A program made the position numbers and the translations under genes. Below the pieces are notes generated by a model. The model was given only the letters and a program-made list of their open reading frames with translations. It did not search any database and had not been told where the DNA came from. From positions 25,222,485 to 25,286,484 of the forward strand of contig NC_134027.1 in NCBI RefSeq assembly GCF_964204645.1: DNA of 64,000 bases, written 5' to 3'. Positions within the stretch are counted from its first letter, which is position 1, and each line of letters begins with the position of its first letter. The stretch comes from Tubulanus polymorphus (Eukaryota > Nemertea > Palaeonemertea > Tubulaniformes > Tubulanidae). Below, piece by piece: positions 25,601-37,499 of the stretch.

Positions 25601-28600
25601 GTATTACGACACTCGACATCAGGAGATACACGAAGGAACCTACAGACAGGTAATTACTCAAATATTCCCAGTCGACACGTATGCATTTTTCAATATGATA
25701 TGATTTTGATATTGCGCAGAGTGGCCACTCAGCTGGACATCAGCCGGGGAATTTATTCATTGAAATGGTCTGGGAATCTTGTTGAAAAGCTATAGTCTAT
25801 GTTTTCCGTACATATATGACTGTGTTAATTGATTTGATTCTTATTGGGTTAAGTCAGGGAAGAACTTAGATGAAAAGTGTTTAGAAAAAGATATAAGTGT
25901 CCACCTTGTGATACACATTCTGTCAATGGGGTACCGGCAACACTACTGCGGCAAGTGAAATTCCATCCGAATTCACCAGGTGTCGCTTATGTTCAGTACA
26001 AGCTGGATTTCTTCTTTAACTAGATTAAAATCTGATGATTCTATTTTACGAAAATATTTTGAAAATGATCGAGCCACATACGAGGTCTGAAGATTTTAAT
26101 CCAAGTTGATCGTGGTTTGCCGTTGAGATCAAAGTCAATAATGAAAATGAACTGATTTTGATCAAGTACGTCTGATGTGGCGCCATCTATAATGGGATAA
26201 GCGATGTGCCGGTACCCTATTCAATCGTTTATTTTTTTCGAATGATCTTACATGTTCTTTTTTATTCGATTGAACGACGAGCGGATCATTTTAGAAAATT
26301 GAAAAAGATTTTCCTCGACAGATTTGATGCGTGTCGTGTATGTGTGATCTATCAAACACATGTTACTGTCAGAAAAACTGCACTAATTCTCGACATTACG
26401 ACTGAGTATAGATATTTGTGTTAACCCTTTGGCACCCGCACCCTAAAATCAGCGGTCATTTTACACATGTACATGTACCTTAAGACAGTTCAAGTATTAG
26501 CTGAGGAGACTATTTGGCCCGAGTCATATTTGGTCCATCATTTATTCGCAATCGTGAAAAGATTACACAACCTCCCGCCTGACGACCATTTTCAAAATAC
26601 ATAACTGAGCATTTTGTTGTGGGGTCTTAAGTATCGTGATTAAAAAGGACTTTCCAGCACTCGGTAGTCGGTGCTGAAGGGTTATATTTATTTCTAGAAA
26701 TTGACAATAATTTTCAATATTAAGTAACCATGAACAATGTATTCATAAATTATATCCACTATTTCTATTCCCATAAAGGACTCGCAGGTAATGATATTCT
26801 ATCATCCATACGTTTCAAATCTACCCCCGTAGAAATTATCTATACAACCATAAAAAAAACCAGGTTTTTGTGGGCAGTTTTTTTTTTTGTAATTGTAAGT
26901 ACCACATTGTGCGCTAACTAAGTAGCACGTGTGCATGCCTGCGTCATTGTGCTATTATTGTGAATTGAATAAATCGCGAGGAAATACGTAGCGTATTTTC
27001 GTCCGGGAAACACGTGTGATATTTTTCAAAAATGAAATCTCAATTGAGCAAAAATCTAATATCGTATTTGGTCCCAATTTGAATCTTGTTCTTTAATACA
27101 TACCGTAATGGTCGCAATTTTTAAGTATCTTGAAAATGAAATTGAAAGCTCGCTGAAATTGAAAGTCTGAATTCACTATTTCGTTGTAACTGTTTTAGCA
27201 CGCAGGCAATGTTAATGAACTAATGTGTTAATGATTGAATGATGATGTTGTGTTGTGGTTTGGTTGTTGACGGGTGCCGTGGATCTATGTATGTAAAGTA
27301 TCGCCCTGGCTCAACAGTTCACCGGTCAAAACGTTATCTCCACACTTTCGATACCCGCGTCTGGTTAATACTAGAATTTCTGAAAAACTTTCTGCCTGCA
27401 CTGAAAACTAAATTTAAATCTTATTTTCAACATTTATTTTGCAAAAAATGAGTTGATTACTTTGGACCCAGTTCTACCGTGATTAAGACGCAATGCTAAA
27501 ACTGGGCTCGAAGTCTAAGCCATGACTATGCATCAGGCCCCTGGACCTAGTTGCACATAAGATTTAAGACAAGTCTAAGACTATCTAAGTTTAGTAGACA
27601 TATATCTTACAAAAGTCTTAAGATCTAAGACCACATTTTGACTTATGGTAAGTCAACAAGACCCTGGACTTGCATTTAGAGTCTGAGATACGGAATTGAG
27701 CCTCGGTGTCACTTTCTACGTAGGTGCATGTTGTCGGGAGTCAGTAATAAATTGTTGTGAAGTTGATTGTTGGTATAGGATGCTGCTGCTGCTGCTGCTG
27801 CTGCTGCCGCTAATGGTCGATGTGTTCATTGTTTACAAATATTTTCTATAGAAGGATATGTGATCCCTGTCATATTGATTTTTTTCTGAATCTGATCCAG
27901 AGATATGTAGTGGAGTATAAGTCGTGTGCTGGATATACCCCAGTTAATACCATAATGTCATCGGACGACATCAATAACTAGGATCACTGAACTGAAGTGA
28001 AATCCAAGCAAAAATATTTTCCGAAGCAATTTAGGCTGTGATCTTTGCGTTGGACACAAAGTTTTCATTTCAAGAGTTTTTCGAAGTTGTTGGTTTCCTC
28101 GACTTATCAATTCATATATTCAATTGAAGACGAACCAATTTCGACTCCAATGATCGACTATTGAAAGTCCAAATCAATCTGGTCTGCACCGGGGCTTGTG
28201 TCAAATTTGACCCGTGCCTCACTATACTTAAACCGATGCGATGAGTGAAGTGAGTTACTACCGGAACCAGTTAGTAACCCACGCGGGTCATAATTCCACA
28301 CGGCCTGGTCCGATGTTTTTGGTCGGGCCAAATCGAGCGCTAAAATAGTTGTAAGATTCAGTAATGTAATCTCTCTCTAAAGAACCAAGCGTCTGCCATT
28401 GTTCATACGCGTATGTAATAGATGCTTGTCGCTGGTTGATATTAACGTGCGTTCGTCGCTTGTCGCATGGCTATTGTTTTTACAGATAGGTATCGATATA
28501 CCTCGTATGAATCCCTTACTGCCCCTGTTTCAACAGAGGGTCGTTCAGGAGGTGAGTCGTCCCTCGGAAAAAAAAATGAAACACGCCACTAATAACGTTG

Positions 28601-31600
28601 GGGGCGGTATTAATGGCGCATGGTACCTATATACCTACCACCCTTAACTATCACTTAATCATATAGGCTATAGTTACTATGATGTGGATCGCAAACTCTT
28701 CTATGGAAAAAGTGCATGTTTTCGGCGTGTCTGGTGGCACTTGGTATAAACTTTCTTCTCTATCTTACAGCTACAGTTGTTTCCCTACCATTTGAGGGAT
28801 CGGTCTCTCAGCCTTTACAACCCTATATCGATATGGTTCTTTTCATCATGTAGAAAAGACTAGGACCCATTTAGGGTGGTTAAGGCCTAGATTTTTAAGA
28901 CCAGTCTAAATGTAATGTAGTTCTACAATTGGGTCCTAATATTTGAAATGATTCATAATCGTGGACTTAGATTGCAACTGTATAACAAGGTCATGGTGCA
29001 TTATAAAGACCAAGTCTTCATGGCTTCACTTTTGGCTGCCCAATTTAACCGGTCTTTAGAATATTGGTCCATTCAAGGCTCCGTATTAGGCTACCACTTG
29101 TTTCATGAAACATACTTTTCAAATAACAAAAATGTGGTTGAAAGATAGGAAGAGATTTTATGATTTATATATTTGTGTACGACTGTAACTATGTCGGTTA
29201 ATGGTGGTGTCTACAGCTCGAGTTTGACAATTGTTGATGTATAAATTTCACTGCTTTCCGGAGTGAAATTTCGCTCACAACTGCCGTCAAACCGAGTTAT
29301 GGAATATGAAAAACTTCTCAAACGGAATACTGTTCCACAGTGCTGATGGAAGTTGAGTTAACTAACTCACTGTGGAACTGGATACTGTTCCACAGTGCTG
29401 AGTGAAGTTGAGTTAACTAACTCACTGTGGAACTGGATACTGTTCCACAGTTCTGAGTGAAGTTGAGTTAACTAACTCACTGTGGAACTGGATACTGTTC
29501 CACAGTGCTGATGGAAGTTGAGTTAACTAACTCACTGTGGAACTGGATACTGTTCCACAGTGCTGAGTGAAGTTGAGTTAACTAACTCACTGTGGAACTG
29601 GATACTGTTCCACAGTTCTGAGTGAAGTTGAGTTAACTAACTCACTGTGGAACTGGATACTGTTCCACAGTTCTGAGTGAAGTTGAGTTAACTAACTCAC
29701 TGTGGAACTGGATACTGTTCCACAGTTCTGAGTGATGTTGAGTTAACTAACTCACTGTGGAACTGGACCCTATGGTGCTAAATTTGTTTAGGAAGTTTTT
29801 CTTGGGTTCAAGAAAATATTGAGACAAAAATGAGACTTGTTTCTGCGGCGAATTCACGTTCCAGTAATTTGATCACACTTCGTAGAAAATAGTGAAAATA
29901 CTCGCGGCAGTAACAATGAAAAAACATGGACATGCACTGTTTGGTGTATTGACAAGCAAAGTCATCATCATTTTCAAGTATTACAGCAATTGAAATTAAC
30001 CGTAATTTTAGATCCCCCGAAATCTGGATCATTTGAATTTGATTTATTAGTGTATAGTCTATGAAACGAGCCTTGCGACAGATGTGTGATGAAATTACTG
30101 ATACAATTCATGTAAATAAGGCTTTATTCGTACGTACCATATATATATATATATAATATTTTAATCGGCACTTCGTGTCGTGTCATTTGATTGTCTCTTT
30201 ATATTCGTATGTGCGTATCTGGTAAACAGGGTTTTATGCGGTAACCGGCACGTATCTGCCTTTGGTGTATTTTGTAGATTCAGAAAGACCTGTGCAGAAT
30301 GACTTTGCTCACAAATAGACCCAAAGCCAGTGAGGTGAGTGATGACTGGACCTCGCGTACGTGCGTGTGCTGTTCTCCTCTTCAAGTCTGCGCTCCGTCT
30401 CGACTACCTTTCTTCCTCCCAAAACCCTTATTTCTTCCTCATTCAGTCCTTTCATAACTTTCCAAAACCCATATTGAGGACCAGGTAAGAAAGACTTCTT
30501 TAACCCTCTAAGTGCCGCCTGTCTAATGGCATTTATAGGGTTAACAGTAATTCACTGTCAAAGGAAATAATTCCGAATTGTTGGCCGAAAAAGGGGCAAG
30601 CTATCTCTACCTGTCCCGCATACAAGTACTAACAGCTCCTGCAGCCTCCTCGTGCTGGGTCCGTGTGCAACATGAAATAGTGAGATGTAATCACAGTTCT
30701 ATTTGAACTGCTGTTACAGTATTTGAACTGTGAATCCCACTTCGAGTAGAGCCATCTCTATAATTACGGCAGTAACGCAATATTGACATAACACTTCCCG
30801 CACTCCACTCCGCCGTAGCTGGTTAGATACATTTGATATTACATCGAACAACAGCCAAGGTTTATAATTATTCAGAATCGATGATTTCTGTATCAGAATC
30901 TATTCGTGGAAACGGATGATATACCGGGTCCAGTTGCAGAGTCGAGGCTTGGATCGAAGACCAGTCTTTTACCAAATTAGTCTTATACCAGCTTAGTTGG
31001 AAAAACCAATCTAACAATATCTCAGTCAAATCATAAGATTTGAGAAACAAATTTTGGGCGCGAGTCGTGACTGTGCAGCTGAGCCCAGGATAGAAGTGGA
31101 AGTTGTACTGGTCAAATGATACCTAGATAAGATAACAGTGTGTGTAATTTTTGCCCCAGTATTTCAATAGAATGAAATGCCTGATTATAATTGATGATAA
31201 TTGACATTCTGGGCAATAGGTGGCAGGTATACAATTTTTTCGCACCTACCATCAACTCGGCGGCTATTAGATGGCAAATTAGCTCTAGTTATTACGTAAT
31301 AAAAAAAAGTAACGCGTTTTCTCTTGATTTTTTGCGACAGATTTTTGAACGGATCTTGTATATATGGGCGATACGCCATCCGGCTAGTGGTTACGTGCAA
31401 GGAATGAATGATCTGGTCACACCTTTCTTTATTGTCTTTCTTACCGAATTTATAGATAATGGTGAGTACATCCAACTCTCGCGTAAATATAACCTGTTGC
31501 CAATTTAGGGTCCCGACGAGTCCTTCGTTCCGTAAAAACTCCTTAACGATAAGTACTTTTCAAGAACATTTGAGCTAGAATTGTTTGTGAAACTCGGCGC

Positions 31601-33255
31601 GGAATGTCTTGGCTCTAAAACTGCGGCCCAGGACTGGATTCAGAATTGATGATCTCGGTGTTGTTATTGTAGATGTGGAATCAGATAATTGTGATCTGAG
31701 TCAATTACCTCAGGAACAGTTGAACGTCATCGAGGCCGACTGTTACTGGTGTTTATCTAAACTGCTGGACGGAATACAAGACAATTATACATTTGCTCAA
31801 CCCGGTATTCAAGTGAAAGTCAACGCCTTGAAAGAACTGGTTAAACGCATCGATTGTAAGTAACTCTCGATCACTTCGCCCGTCAGTAACTAGGTGTTCA
31901 AACTTAATCATCAGGGGCCAGTTAATCAAAAGTTGGTTCGAGTTAACCGGTGGATAGTTGGCATGGTGACAATTGAAAGTTCATTGTTGTGTTGGTATTT
32001 ATCCACCGGTTATCTTTAACCAACCTTTGAGCAACTGGGTCCCAGCTGTAGAACTGGCGCCTGGGGCCAGTTGCGCAGTCATGACTTAAGTTCATAAGTG
32101 GTCTTAAATCTTAAGACCAGTCTTTTAAGTTGTTAGATTGTCTATAGAACTACGTTGGTCTTAGACTGGTCTTAAGTCTAAGCCATGACTATGCAACCAG
32201 CCCCAGTTTTCACTGTCTGAAGTGACTTACAGCTTGCATTGCTAGGTTTCCTTTGCTTTGCCCCCCCCCCCGGCAGTTGCGCGATCGTGTTTGACGTTCA
32301 CGTTTTTGCTATCGTTTTCTAGTGAGTTTACACCAACACTTGGAGGAACAATCTGTAGAATATCTTCAGTTCGCGTTTCGATGGATGAATAATCTGCTGA
32401 TGAGAGAAATTCCGTTGAGATGCACGATTCGACTCTGGGATACATATTTAGTATGTATTCACTTACGTATAATTCACATCATAAGTCATAAGTTATCTTT
32501 AACTTCACCAAGTCGTCCAGCGTTTTATTTTACAAAATCTCCTTATTATAAATCATTTCGTAGATAAGATGGACTTTAAGTAGCTAGATAAACTGGAACT
32601 TCGTTAAAACGATTATATAGAGGTCTTACTTTGACTGCGCCATATCGGCGGTCAATCCCCAGGTCCCAGTTTTATAGACTGGTATCAACTTTAACCCAGT
32701 GGCTAATTCAATTCAAAATTGAGTTAGCCTCCGGATTTAAGTTAACTGCCAGTCTGTATAACTGACCCCTGGTTATCTTCGGTTGTTTATGGCAAGTTGC
32801 CAGCAACGGTTTGCAAACAAACTACGTGTCAAGTGTGAGACCTTTATACGAATACGTGTATTCCACTTGAATGAATTATTAAACCTGTCAGTCCAACAGT
32901 CAAAACATTTTTCTCAGTGATTTTGTTTTCGATTGTTTTCAGTCTGAAATTGATGGATTCGCGTTCTTCCATTTGTACGTGTGTGCTGCTTTTCTAGTCA
33001 AGTTTTCTAAGGATCTGCAACGGGAAAGAGATTTCCAGGTTCGTCGTCGCGAGTCTCCGCCTTCTACCCTTCTATCTATGTTTTAGATTTTGATTATATC
33101 GGCTGTTTGTCTCGTTTCAGGGTTTGATGATCATGCTACAGAATTTACCGACATATCACTGGGGAGATGAGGAGATCGGACTTTTATTGGCGGAAGCTTA
33201 CAAACTGAAATTCATGTTCGCCGACGCGCCCAATCATTTAAACCCGGGCAGGTGA
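22652..33255 (+). CDS. TBC1D22: TBC1D22-type Rab GTPase-activating protein, 12 exons
   Basis: Accelerates GTP hydrolysis by Rab proteins; the vertebrate paralogues A and B act at the Golgi. Exons: 22652-22734, 23347-23400, 23764-24125, 24552-24737, 25031-25101, 25521-25649, 28486-28551, 31341-31461, 31673-31855, 32323-32450, 32943-33038, 33121-33255. All are GT-AG and in phase; 1614 nt, 537 aa (human TBC1D22A 517). The N-terminal family signature TFWKKGKTVPGS then VYGAQHPP is present, followed by a disordered region with DSFQDFENDTIDAWDDGDDD near 60-80. The TBC domain spans about 232-460 and carries SWSGIPKSVRP, the Arg finger IDIPR (R302) and the Gln finger SGYVQG (Q337), both intact. IEADCYWC, RWMNNLLMRE and LRCTIRLWDTY follow. 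The C-terminus is FADAPNHLNPGR. The stop codon lies at the start of a minisatellite. Confidence 0.96.
25970..25990 (+). promoter_or_regulatory. CTCF-like motif in TBC1D22 intron 6
   Basis: AATTCACCAGGTGTCGCTTA fits the CTCF core. As at 14.75 kb, a GCGGCAAGTG box stands upstream (25949-25958). Confidence 0.35.
26421..26685. mobile_element. piggyBac-like MITE (diverged)
   Basis: Begins TTAACCCTTTGGCACC and ends GGTGCTGAAGGGTTAT, inverted partners with TTAA at the left. It lies in TBC1D22 intron 6. Confidence 0.55.
27464..27665. mobile_element. two adjacent foldback MITE fragments
   Basis: GGACCCAGTTCTACCG, then GTCTAAGCCATGACTATGCA with CAGGCCCC, followed at once by a second copy starting GGACCTAGTTGCACATAAG and ending near AAGACCCTGG. 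Same family as 11626-11768. Confidence 0.6.
27779..27811. repeat. CTG trinucleotide repeat
   Basis: Nine near-perfect TGC/CTG triplets in TBC1D22 intron 6. Confidence 0.95.
28861..28938. mobile_element. short foldback element
   Basis: TAGGACCCATT at the left and AATTGGGTCCTA at the right with internal inverted words; 78 bp. Same terminal style as the other GGACCCA MITEs. Confidence 0.5.
29331..29767. repeat. 55-bp satellite-like array, 8 units
   Basis: Units start at 29331, 29386, 29441, 29496, 29551, 29606, 29661 and 29716: exactly 55 bp each and almost identical. Every unit is itself a foldback: CTGTTCCACAG at one end, ACTGTGGAACTGG at the other, GAGTTAACTAACTC in the middle. It looks like a MITE of the CCAGTTCCACAG family amplified in tandem. 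Variants (TGCTGATGG versus TTCTGAGTG) alternate, suggesting higher-order duplication. Confidence 0.95.
30140..30158. repeat. AT dinucleotide repeat
   Basis: About nine TA units in TBC1D22 intron 7. Confidence 0.9.
30500..30544. mobile_element. minimal piggyBac-like element, 45 bp
   Basis: TTAACCCTCTAAGTGCC on the left and TATAGGGTTAA on the right, bounded by TTAA. It could be a deletion product or a chance arrangement. Confidence 0.35.
30924..31088. mobile_element. foldback MITE, GCACAGTCATGACTTAAG family
   Basis: CCGGGTCCAGTTGCAGAGTC at the left and GAGTCGTGACTGTGCAGCTG then AGCCCAGG at the right. Internal GACCAGTCTTTTA and CTTAGTTGG blocks are shared with other copies. Intron 7 of TBC1D22. 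Confidence 0.6.
31912..32206. mobile_element. two adjacent foldback MITEs in TBC1D22 intron 9
   Basis: 31912-32045 has ends CAGGGGCCAGTTAATCAAAA and GAGCAACTGGGTCCC around a GGTTAACCGGTGGATA stem, like 3708-3840. 32061-32206 is a near-complete GGGGCCAGTTGCGCAGTCAT / ATGCAACCAGCCCC copy of the 11.6 kb family. Confidence 0.75.
32661..32771. mobile_element. foldback MITE in TBC1D22 intron 10
   Basis: AGGTCCCAGTTTTATAGACT at the left mirrors AGTCTGTATAACTGACCCCT at the right, with inner CAATTCAAAATTG stem; about 110 bp. Confidence 0.7.
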
Positions 33256-33397
33256 TCGCGGGCTAGTGATTGCTAGGACATCGTGCAAGCGATTGCAGGC
33301 TAGTGATCGCTAGGACATTGAGCAGGTGATCATAGGCTAGTGATGTAATCATGGGCTAGTGATTGCTAGGACATTCTGCAAGTGATTGTGGGCTAGT
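33249..33397. repeat. minisatellite overlapping the TBC1D22 stop
   Basis: Three to four units of about 45 bp containing GGTGATCGCGGGCTAGTGAT then TGCTAGGACATTG. The first unit supplies the TGA at 33253-33255, so the C-terminal NPGR tail and stop lie at the repeat edge. Confidence 0.8.
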
Positions 33398-33837
33398 AAA
33401 GAATGGGCGTGTGTTTGAATAGTGAGTGTTTTCGTAGATGCCGGTTTAAAAACAGTTGATGTAAGGTGCGAATAATGTTGATATATACCGGTACAACATT
33501 TCATCTGTGTCAAAACCATCGGGGTAAAAATTGAAAAAAAGCACGACACTTCAGCATGGCTTAATATATCATGATCAAGTGCTTCATGTGTTTTAATAAT
33601 CTCAACAACTTACTAGAAATATTGTTCTAAATGTTATTTTCTGCGCGTAATTTATCCGACTGGATTCGGTATTATTCAGGACACGGTTCACAGTTGAAGA
33701 AATTTGACTGCTGAGTTTTTCAAACGTAACTCTCAACCGTCGAACTGGGGTCCTACGATTAACTTATCGATAAACCAGATGAATTTCATCGGTCTGAAAT
33801 GATCCGGATGAAGAAGGATTTAATAATTGAAATTGTG

Positions 33838-34053
33838 AGACGAGAAGATACACAATATCCGTGTACGATGATAACGAGAGAAATCCCACAATAACGAAGC
33901 CAAAACGAGAAACGTGAATAGAAGATTTTATATATTTGTTGATGATTTATGATGATTTATTGATGATGGCTAATAGTCTTTAGCCGAAACGTTGCGCAAA
34001 TATATATACTCTTCTATGCAAGTTTTGGCTGAATTTATTGTGGGATTTATCTC
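33838..34053. mobile_element. palindromic element with one hammerhead-like core
   Basis: The left arm (33838-33906) includes GAGAAGATACACAATATCCG and GAGAAATCCCACAATAACGA. The right arm (34022-34053) is the inverted GTTTTGGCTGAATTTATTGT / GGGATTTATCTC. The core TTGATGATGGCTAA, loop, TTAGCCGAAACGTTG lies at 33960-33997. Same organisation as at 6.5 kb with compensatory stem changes. Confidence 0.65.
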
Positions 34054-34094
34054 AAAATCGAAATTGTATTTAGTCCAAAGGTCCTCCCTAGAAA

Positions 34095-34684
34095 GTGCCT
34101 CAGTAGCTTAGGGGGATAAAGGCATCATGCTGTTACATTCTGCACTATCAAGTCCTGGGTGGCTAGCTGGTTAAGTCCTGCTGGCTGCTAACAACGACAG
34201 CCTTTGAAGGTCTGAATGATGTAAAACAAGATATACATAAACAAAATGATACTGTTTGTCAAAATATTGTTTGTCCACACTATGATGTACTGTGTGGTCT
34301 ATTGATGAATTCAGTAAAATTGGTGCTTAGTTGGTTTAGATTTTTCTTTTCATGTTGAACTCAGCTACAGTAAACCTTGCCTAATTCGGACTAACTCCGG
34401 TAAAATTGGTCCGAGGTAAGCGAAGTCCGAGTTAACGATTGGGAAATTGGAGTTGGTCATGTCTGAGTAAGGCAAGGTTTACTGTAGAATGGGCTCAACT
34501 GCACATGCGCTCCTTGGAATTTGCTCCGTGCATCCTCCCTCGAAGAGATAAAAATCATGGTTGAATCCCATGATGCCAAATCCTGTGAGTGAAGAATGTG
34601 GCCAGAGTCTCATTATGGCATCAGGTTCAAATCCCAGCGAGTGAGCAATGTGGTAGTCTCAGGTTCGAATCCTTGCCGAGGCAC
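34095..34684 (+). mobile_element. tRNA-like SINE remnant, interrupted
   Basis: GTGCCTCAGTAGCTTAGGGG at 34095 resembles a tRNA 5' half with A box. AGGTTCGAATCCTTGCCGAG then GCAC at 34660-34684 has a B box and pairs with the 5' end (GTGCCTC/GAGGCAC). About 530 bp lies between, including the MITE at 34365, so this would be a split element. A second, older B-box-like GGTTCAAATCCC lies at 34624. Confidence 0.35.
34365..34487. mobile_element. MITE with CTACAGTAAACCTTGCC termini
   Basis: CTACAGTAAACCTTGCCTAA on the left and AAGGCAAGGTTTACTGTAG on the right; 123 bp. CAGT-starting ends fit Tc1/mariner-type non-autonomous elements. The downstream segmental duplication begins inside this element. Confidence 0.75.
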
Positions 34685-34837
34685 AGTAATGCATGCGCGA
34701 TTTTTGGTTATATTTTGGTATCGAAATCATATAATTATTCTTTATAAATTATTATTGATATTATATGCGTTTATTGGTTATCGAATATTTACATTTTAAC
34801 TTGTACTTGTGTAAAGTCTATTTTCGACAGAAAAGTC

Positions 34838-35214
34838 CGGACCCTAGTTCCGCAGTTGTTGGCTTTAAGAAAATGTAGTTCAGTAATGTTCATATCGGCT
34901 TACTTAACCCTTTCTGTGCGTCTACATCGCAGTGCGGTGTATAAATCAGTGATAGATTTTGCTAGTACACCGCACTGCGGTGTATTGATGTAATTAGTAA
35001 TTATCTCTCTTGAAAAATGGCAGCACCTGTCAAACATAGTGAAATACTAGTAACTAACGATACACTGCACCGCAGTGTAGGGTATCCTTGTTATTAAACA
35101 TACTAGAGTAGAATTTTTCAAAATTTTCAAATTATCTCTAGCACTATGGGGTATTAATTAGTCGGCACTGAAAGGGTTAACCAGGTTAAAAGCCACAACT
35201 GTGGAACTGGGTCT
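34838..35214. mobile_element. nested MITEs: GGACCC foldback with piggyBac-like insert
   Basis: The outer ends CGGACCCTAGTTCCGCAGTT and AACTGTGGAACTGGGTCT are inverted partners. Inside lies 34904-35180, bounded by TTAA with TTAACCCTTTCTGTGC and GGCACTGAAAGGGTTAA ends and a CACCGCACTGCGGTGT palindrome. The same nest is at 38528-38904 in copy B (inner 38594-38870). Confidence 0.8.
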
Positions 35215-35956
35215 AGCGTCTTTAGATTGTGCTCCTCCAGTAGAGAAATCATCTGCATCTTTCGCTTGTATTCTTTCTGCTTTTGGAATTTTCTGGCAAT
35301 TCTTCCGACACTGCGATGGCTGGAAGACTCCGTGCACGAGGAAATGTCGACTTCATCATAAAATTTCCACTGACACCACGTTTGTTTCGTATCTTACGTC
35401 TGCCACCCATCTTTTGGAGGAGCACGAGCGAAAGTAGTCCATGATTCGATACTTTTGACCTCTCTGGGTATTTAAGTTTAATCGCTTTAAGAGTTTATAT
35501 CCAGGTCAGCAGATAAATGAAAAATATATCGAATATGTTTTATTTCAAATTCTCAACAACTGTTAATATAGCGCACCTTGATATAGTATATTTGTTCAAA
35601 GCGATTCATGAGAATTGTATAATTTGCGAATACAAATGTATTCCGATATTTCAACTACCAGTGATGCGGTGGTGTTAACCGGTACCAGGGCCCATGAAAA
35701 GGTTTTCGATCTTTTCTTCATAAGTTTTGTTTATTTTGAGTTCTGGGTCCAGTTCCTCAGTGGTCGTTTGATTTTGACTTGCTATAAGAACATCGAAAAT
35801 CTAGTTACACGTTCTGAGCTAAGAATTTCACTCTACTGATGTCTGATTGAAAATTAATTACTTTAATCAAGAGTTTACTTCTGTTTTCTGATTCCATTGC
35901 CACAGATTGTTCAAAGAAAACTAAACTTGAATTATTACTAAAAAAAACTTGTATTA

Positions 35957-36176
35957 GGCCAAAAAAAATTGATACCTTGTTTCTCCGCTCTGCTGAGCTT
36001 AAATGTTGACCCGGCCGGCCGCCTATCTACCCTATACATTACTTTTTTTAAAATCGTGATCAATTTCACCATAACAGACCCGGCCGCTATAGAAATGAAC
36101 TGTTTATAAATTTTATCATATTTTACAAAAATGACCCGGCCGCTGCGGAGAAACAAGGTATCATTTTTGTTTAGCC
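35957..36176. mobile_element. Harbinger-like MITE inserted only in copy A
   Basis: 220 bp flanked by TTA on both sides; copy B has the uninterrupted site with one TTA. Termini GGCCAAAAAAAATTGATACC and GGTATCATTTTTGTTTAGCC are inverted repeats continuing into TTGTTTCTCC. Homologous to 13573-13783. Confidence 0.9.
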
Positions 36177-37499
36177 TTATGACTACTGTTGTGGACCTGG
36201 GTCCGGATCTAAATTTTAACTCTGAACCCTGTGGCGCTGGGTCAAAAGAGTAATATGTGAAGAAGATCTTGTTTATAGCTAATAAACTAACAGGGCATTG
36301 AGTCCTATTTTGGATATATTGAAAAATAAATGTATATTCAGAAAATGTCATTGTATTTGTCTTAGTGTCGTTGGTGGGAAAGTTTTTGATTTGAGGAGGT
36401 TAAAATGGAATAGAATGGTGTGCTAGTGGAAAAACTTAAGTATTCTCGCCGTCGTCTCTTTGTCAAATTCTCGTGTGGAGACTGAGCGCACAGAACCGCT
36501 ATTGCGAACATTTTTGTGACGTAACATGACCAAACTTAGACGAGAAGATACACAATATCCGTGTATGATGATCGAGAGAAATCCCACAATAACGAAGCCA
36601 AGATTGAAAAATTCTACATCAATTGATTACATTTGAGGAGTGACGGTTAGCCATCATCATGAAAGTAAAAACTGCAAAGATTATTAAATGAATCGTAAAC
36701 GGTGTCATTTAAAAGGCAGGAGGGCTTATAAACCATCCTAAACGAATCATACACTGTCACCCTACCCTGCCCCCCTCAATTTCCATAATTAATTCAACCA
36801 AACTTTGAAGACACACTGCCGTAGTTTGAACGTTTATTCGAGGAAAAAGCTGCAGAATAGAATGGAAGATCATACACGTTCGATTAAAATGCGTTGATGC
36901 CTAGGAGTTATACTGGGAGTTAGCTTTGATTATATAGCTAGCCATCGATTACTCAATAATTCATCTATTACAACAGAAATGTAAGCAGTAGTGTGACACA
37001 AAAGACAGGCGAATACCCTGCAGATCAAAGCGCTTATCGGTACGGATCGTTTTCGAGTTGCGAAATCGTGGCCGAGTCGTATTTTTAAACGAGGAACCCA
37101 AATTGTGGTCGTGGCATCACGGTGGTATCTCGATATCATTTTAGTTGACCCCGGTCTCCGGTATAGTTCATGCTCAATGCGAGCAGGAATAATCCTGCCG
37201 TGACTACTCATGCGCAGTCTATAGATTGACCAGATATGTCGGTTTTGGATTGTTCTGGTACAAACCAGTTTGGCGATGTACGACAAAAGGTCACGTTATT
37301 GTCACGCGGTGACGGCTGCGGGCTCAGTTCTGTACGCGAGAATTTTACGATGAAACATCGTGTGAAATACCTCTGGTTTTTTCCTAGGAGACTTGAGTCT
37401 TGACTTATATAGCTAGCCATCGATTACTCAATAATTGATCTCACCCCTTCTATCGACTTCATCAACTCCCAATATGCATCTTCGAAATTCACTTGTTAA

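Noticed and set aside
29331-29767. CRISPR-like regular repeats
   Set aside because: Units are contiguous with no unique spacers, and the genome is animal.
35201-35437. Open frames duplicated at 38891-39124 and elsewhere in the 3.5-kb repeat
   Set aside because: They are identical because the DNA is duplicated; peptides show no domain and frames break at small indels between copies.
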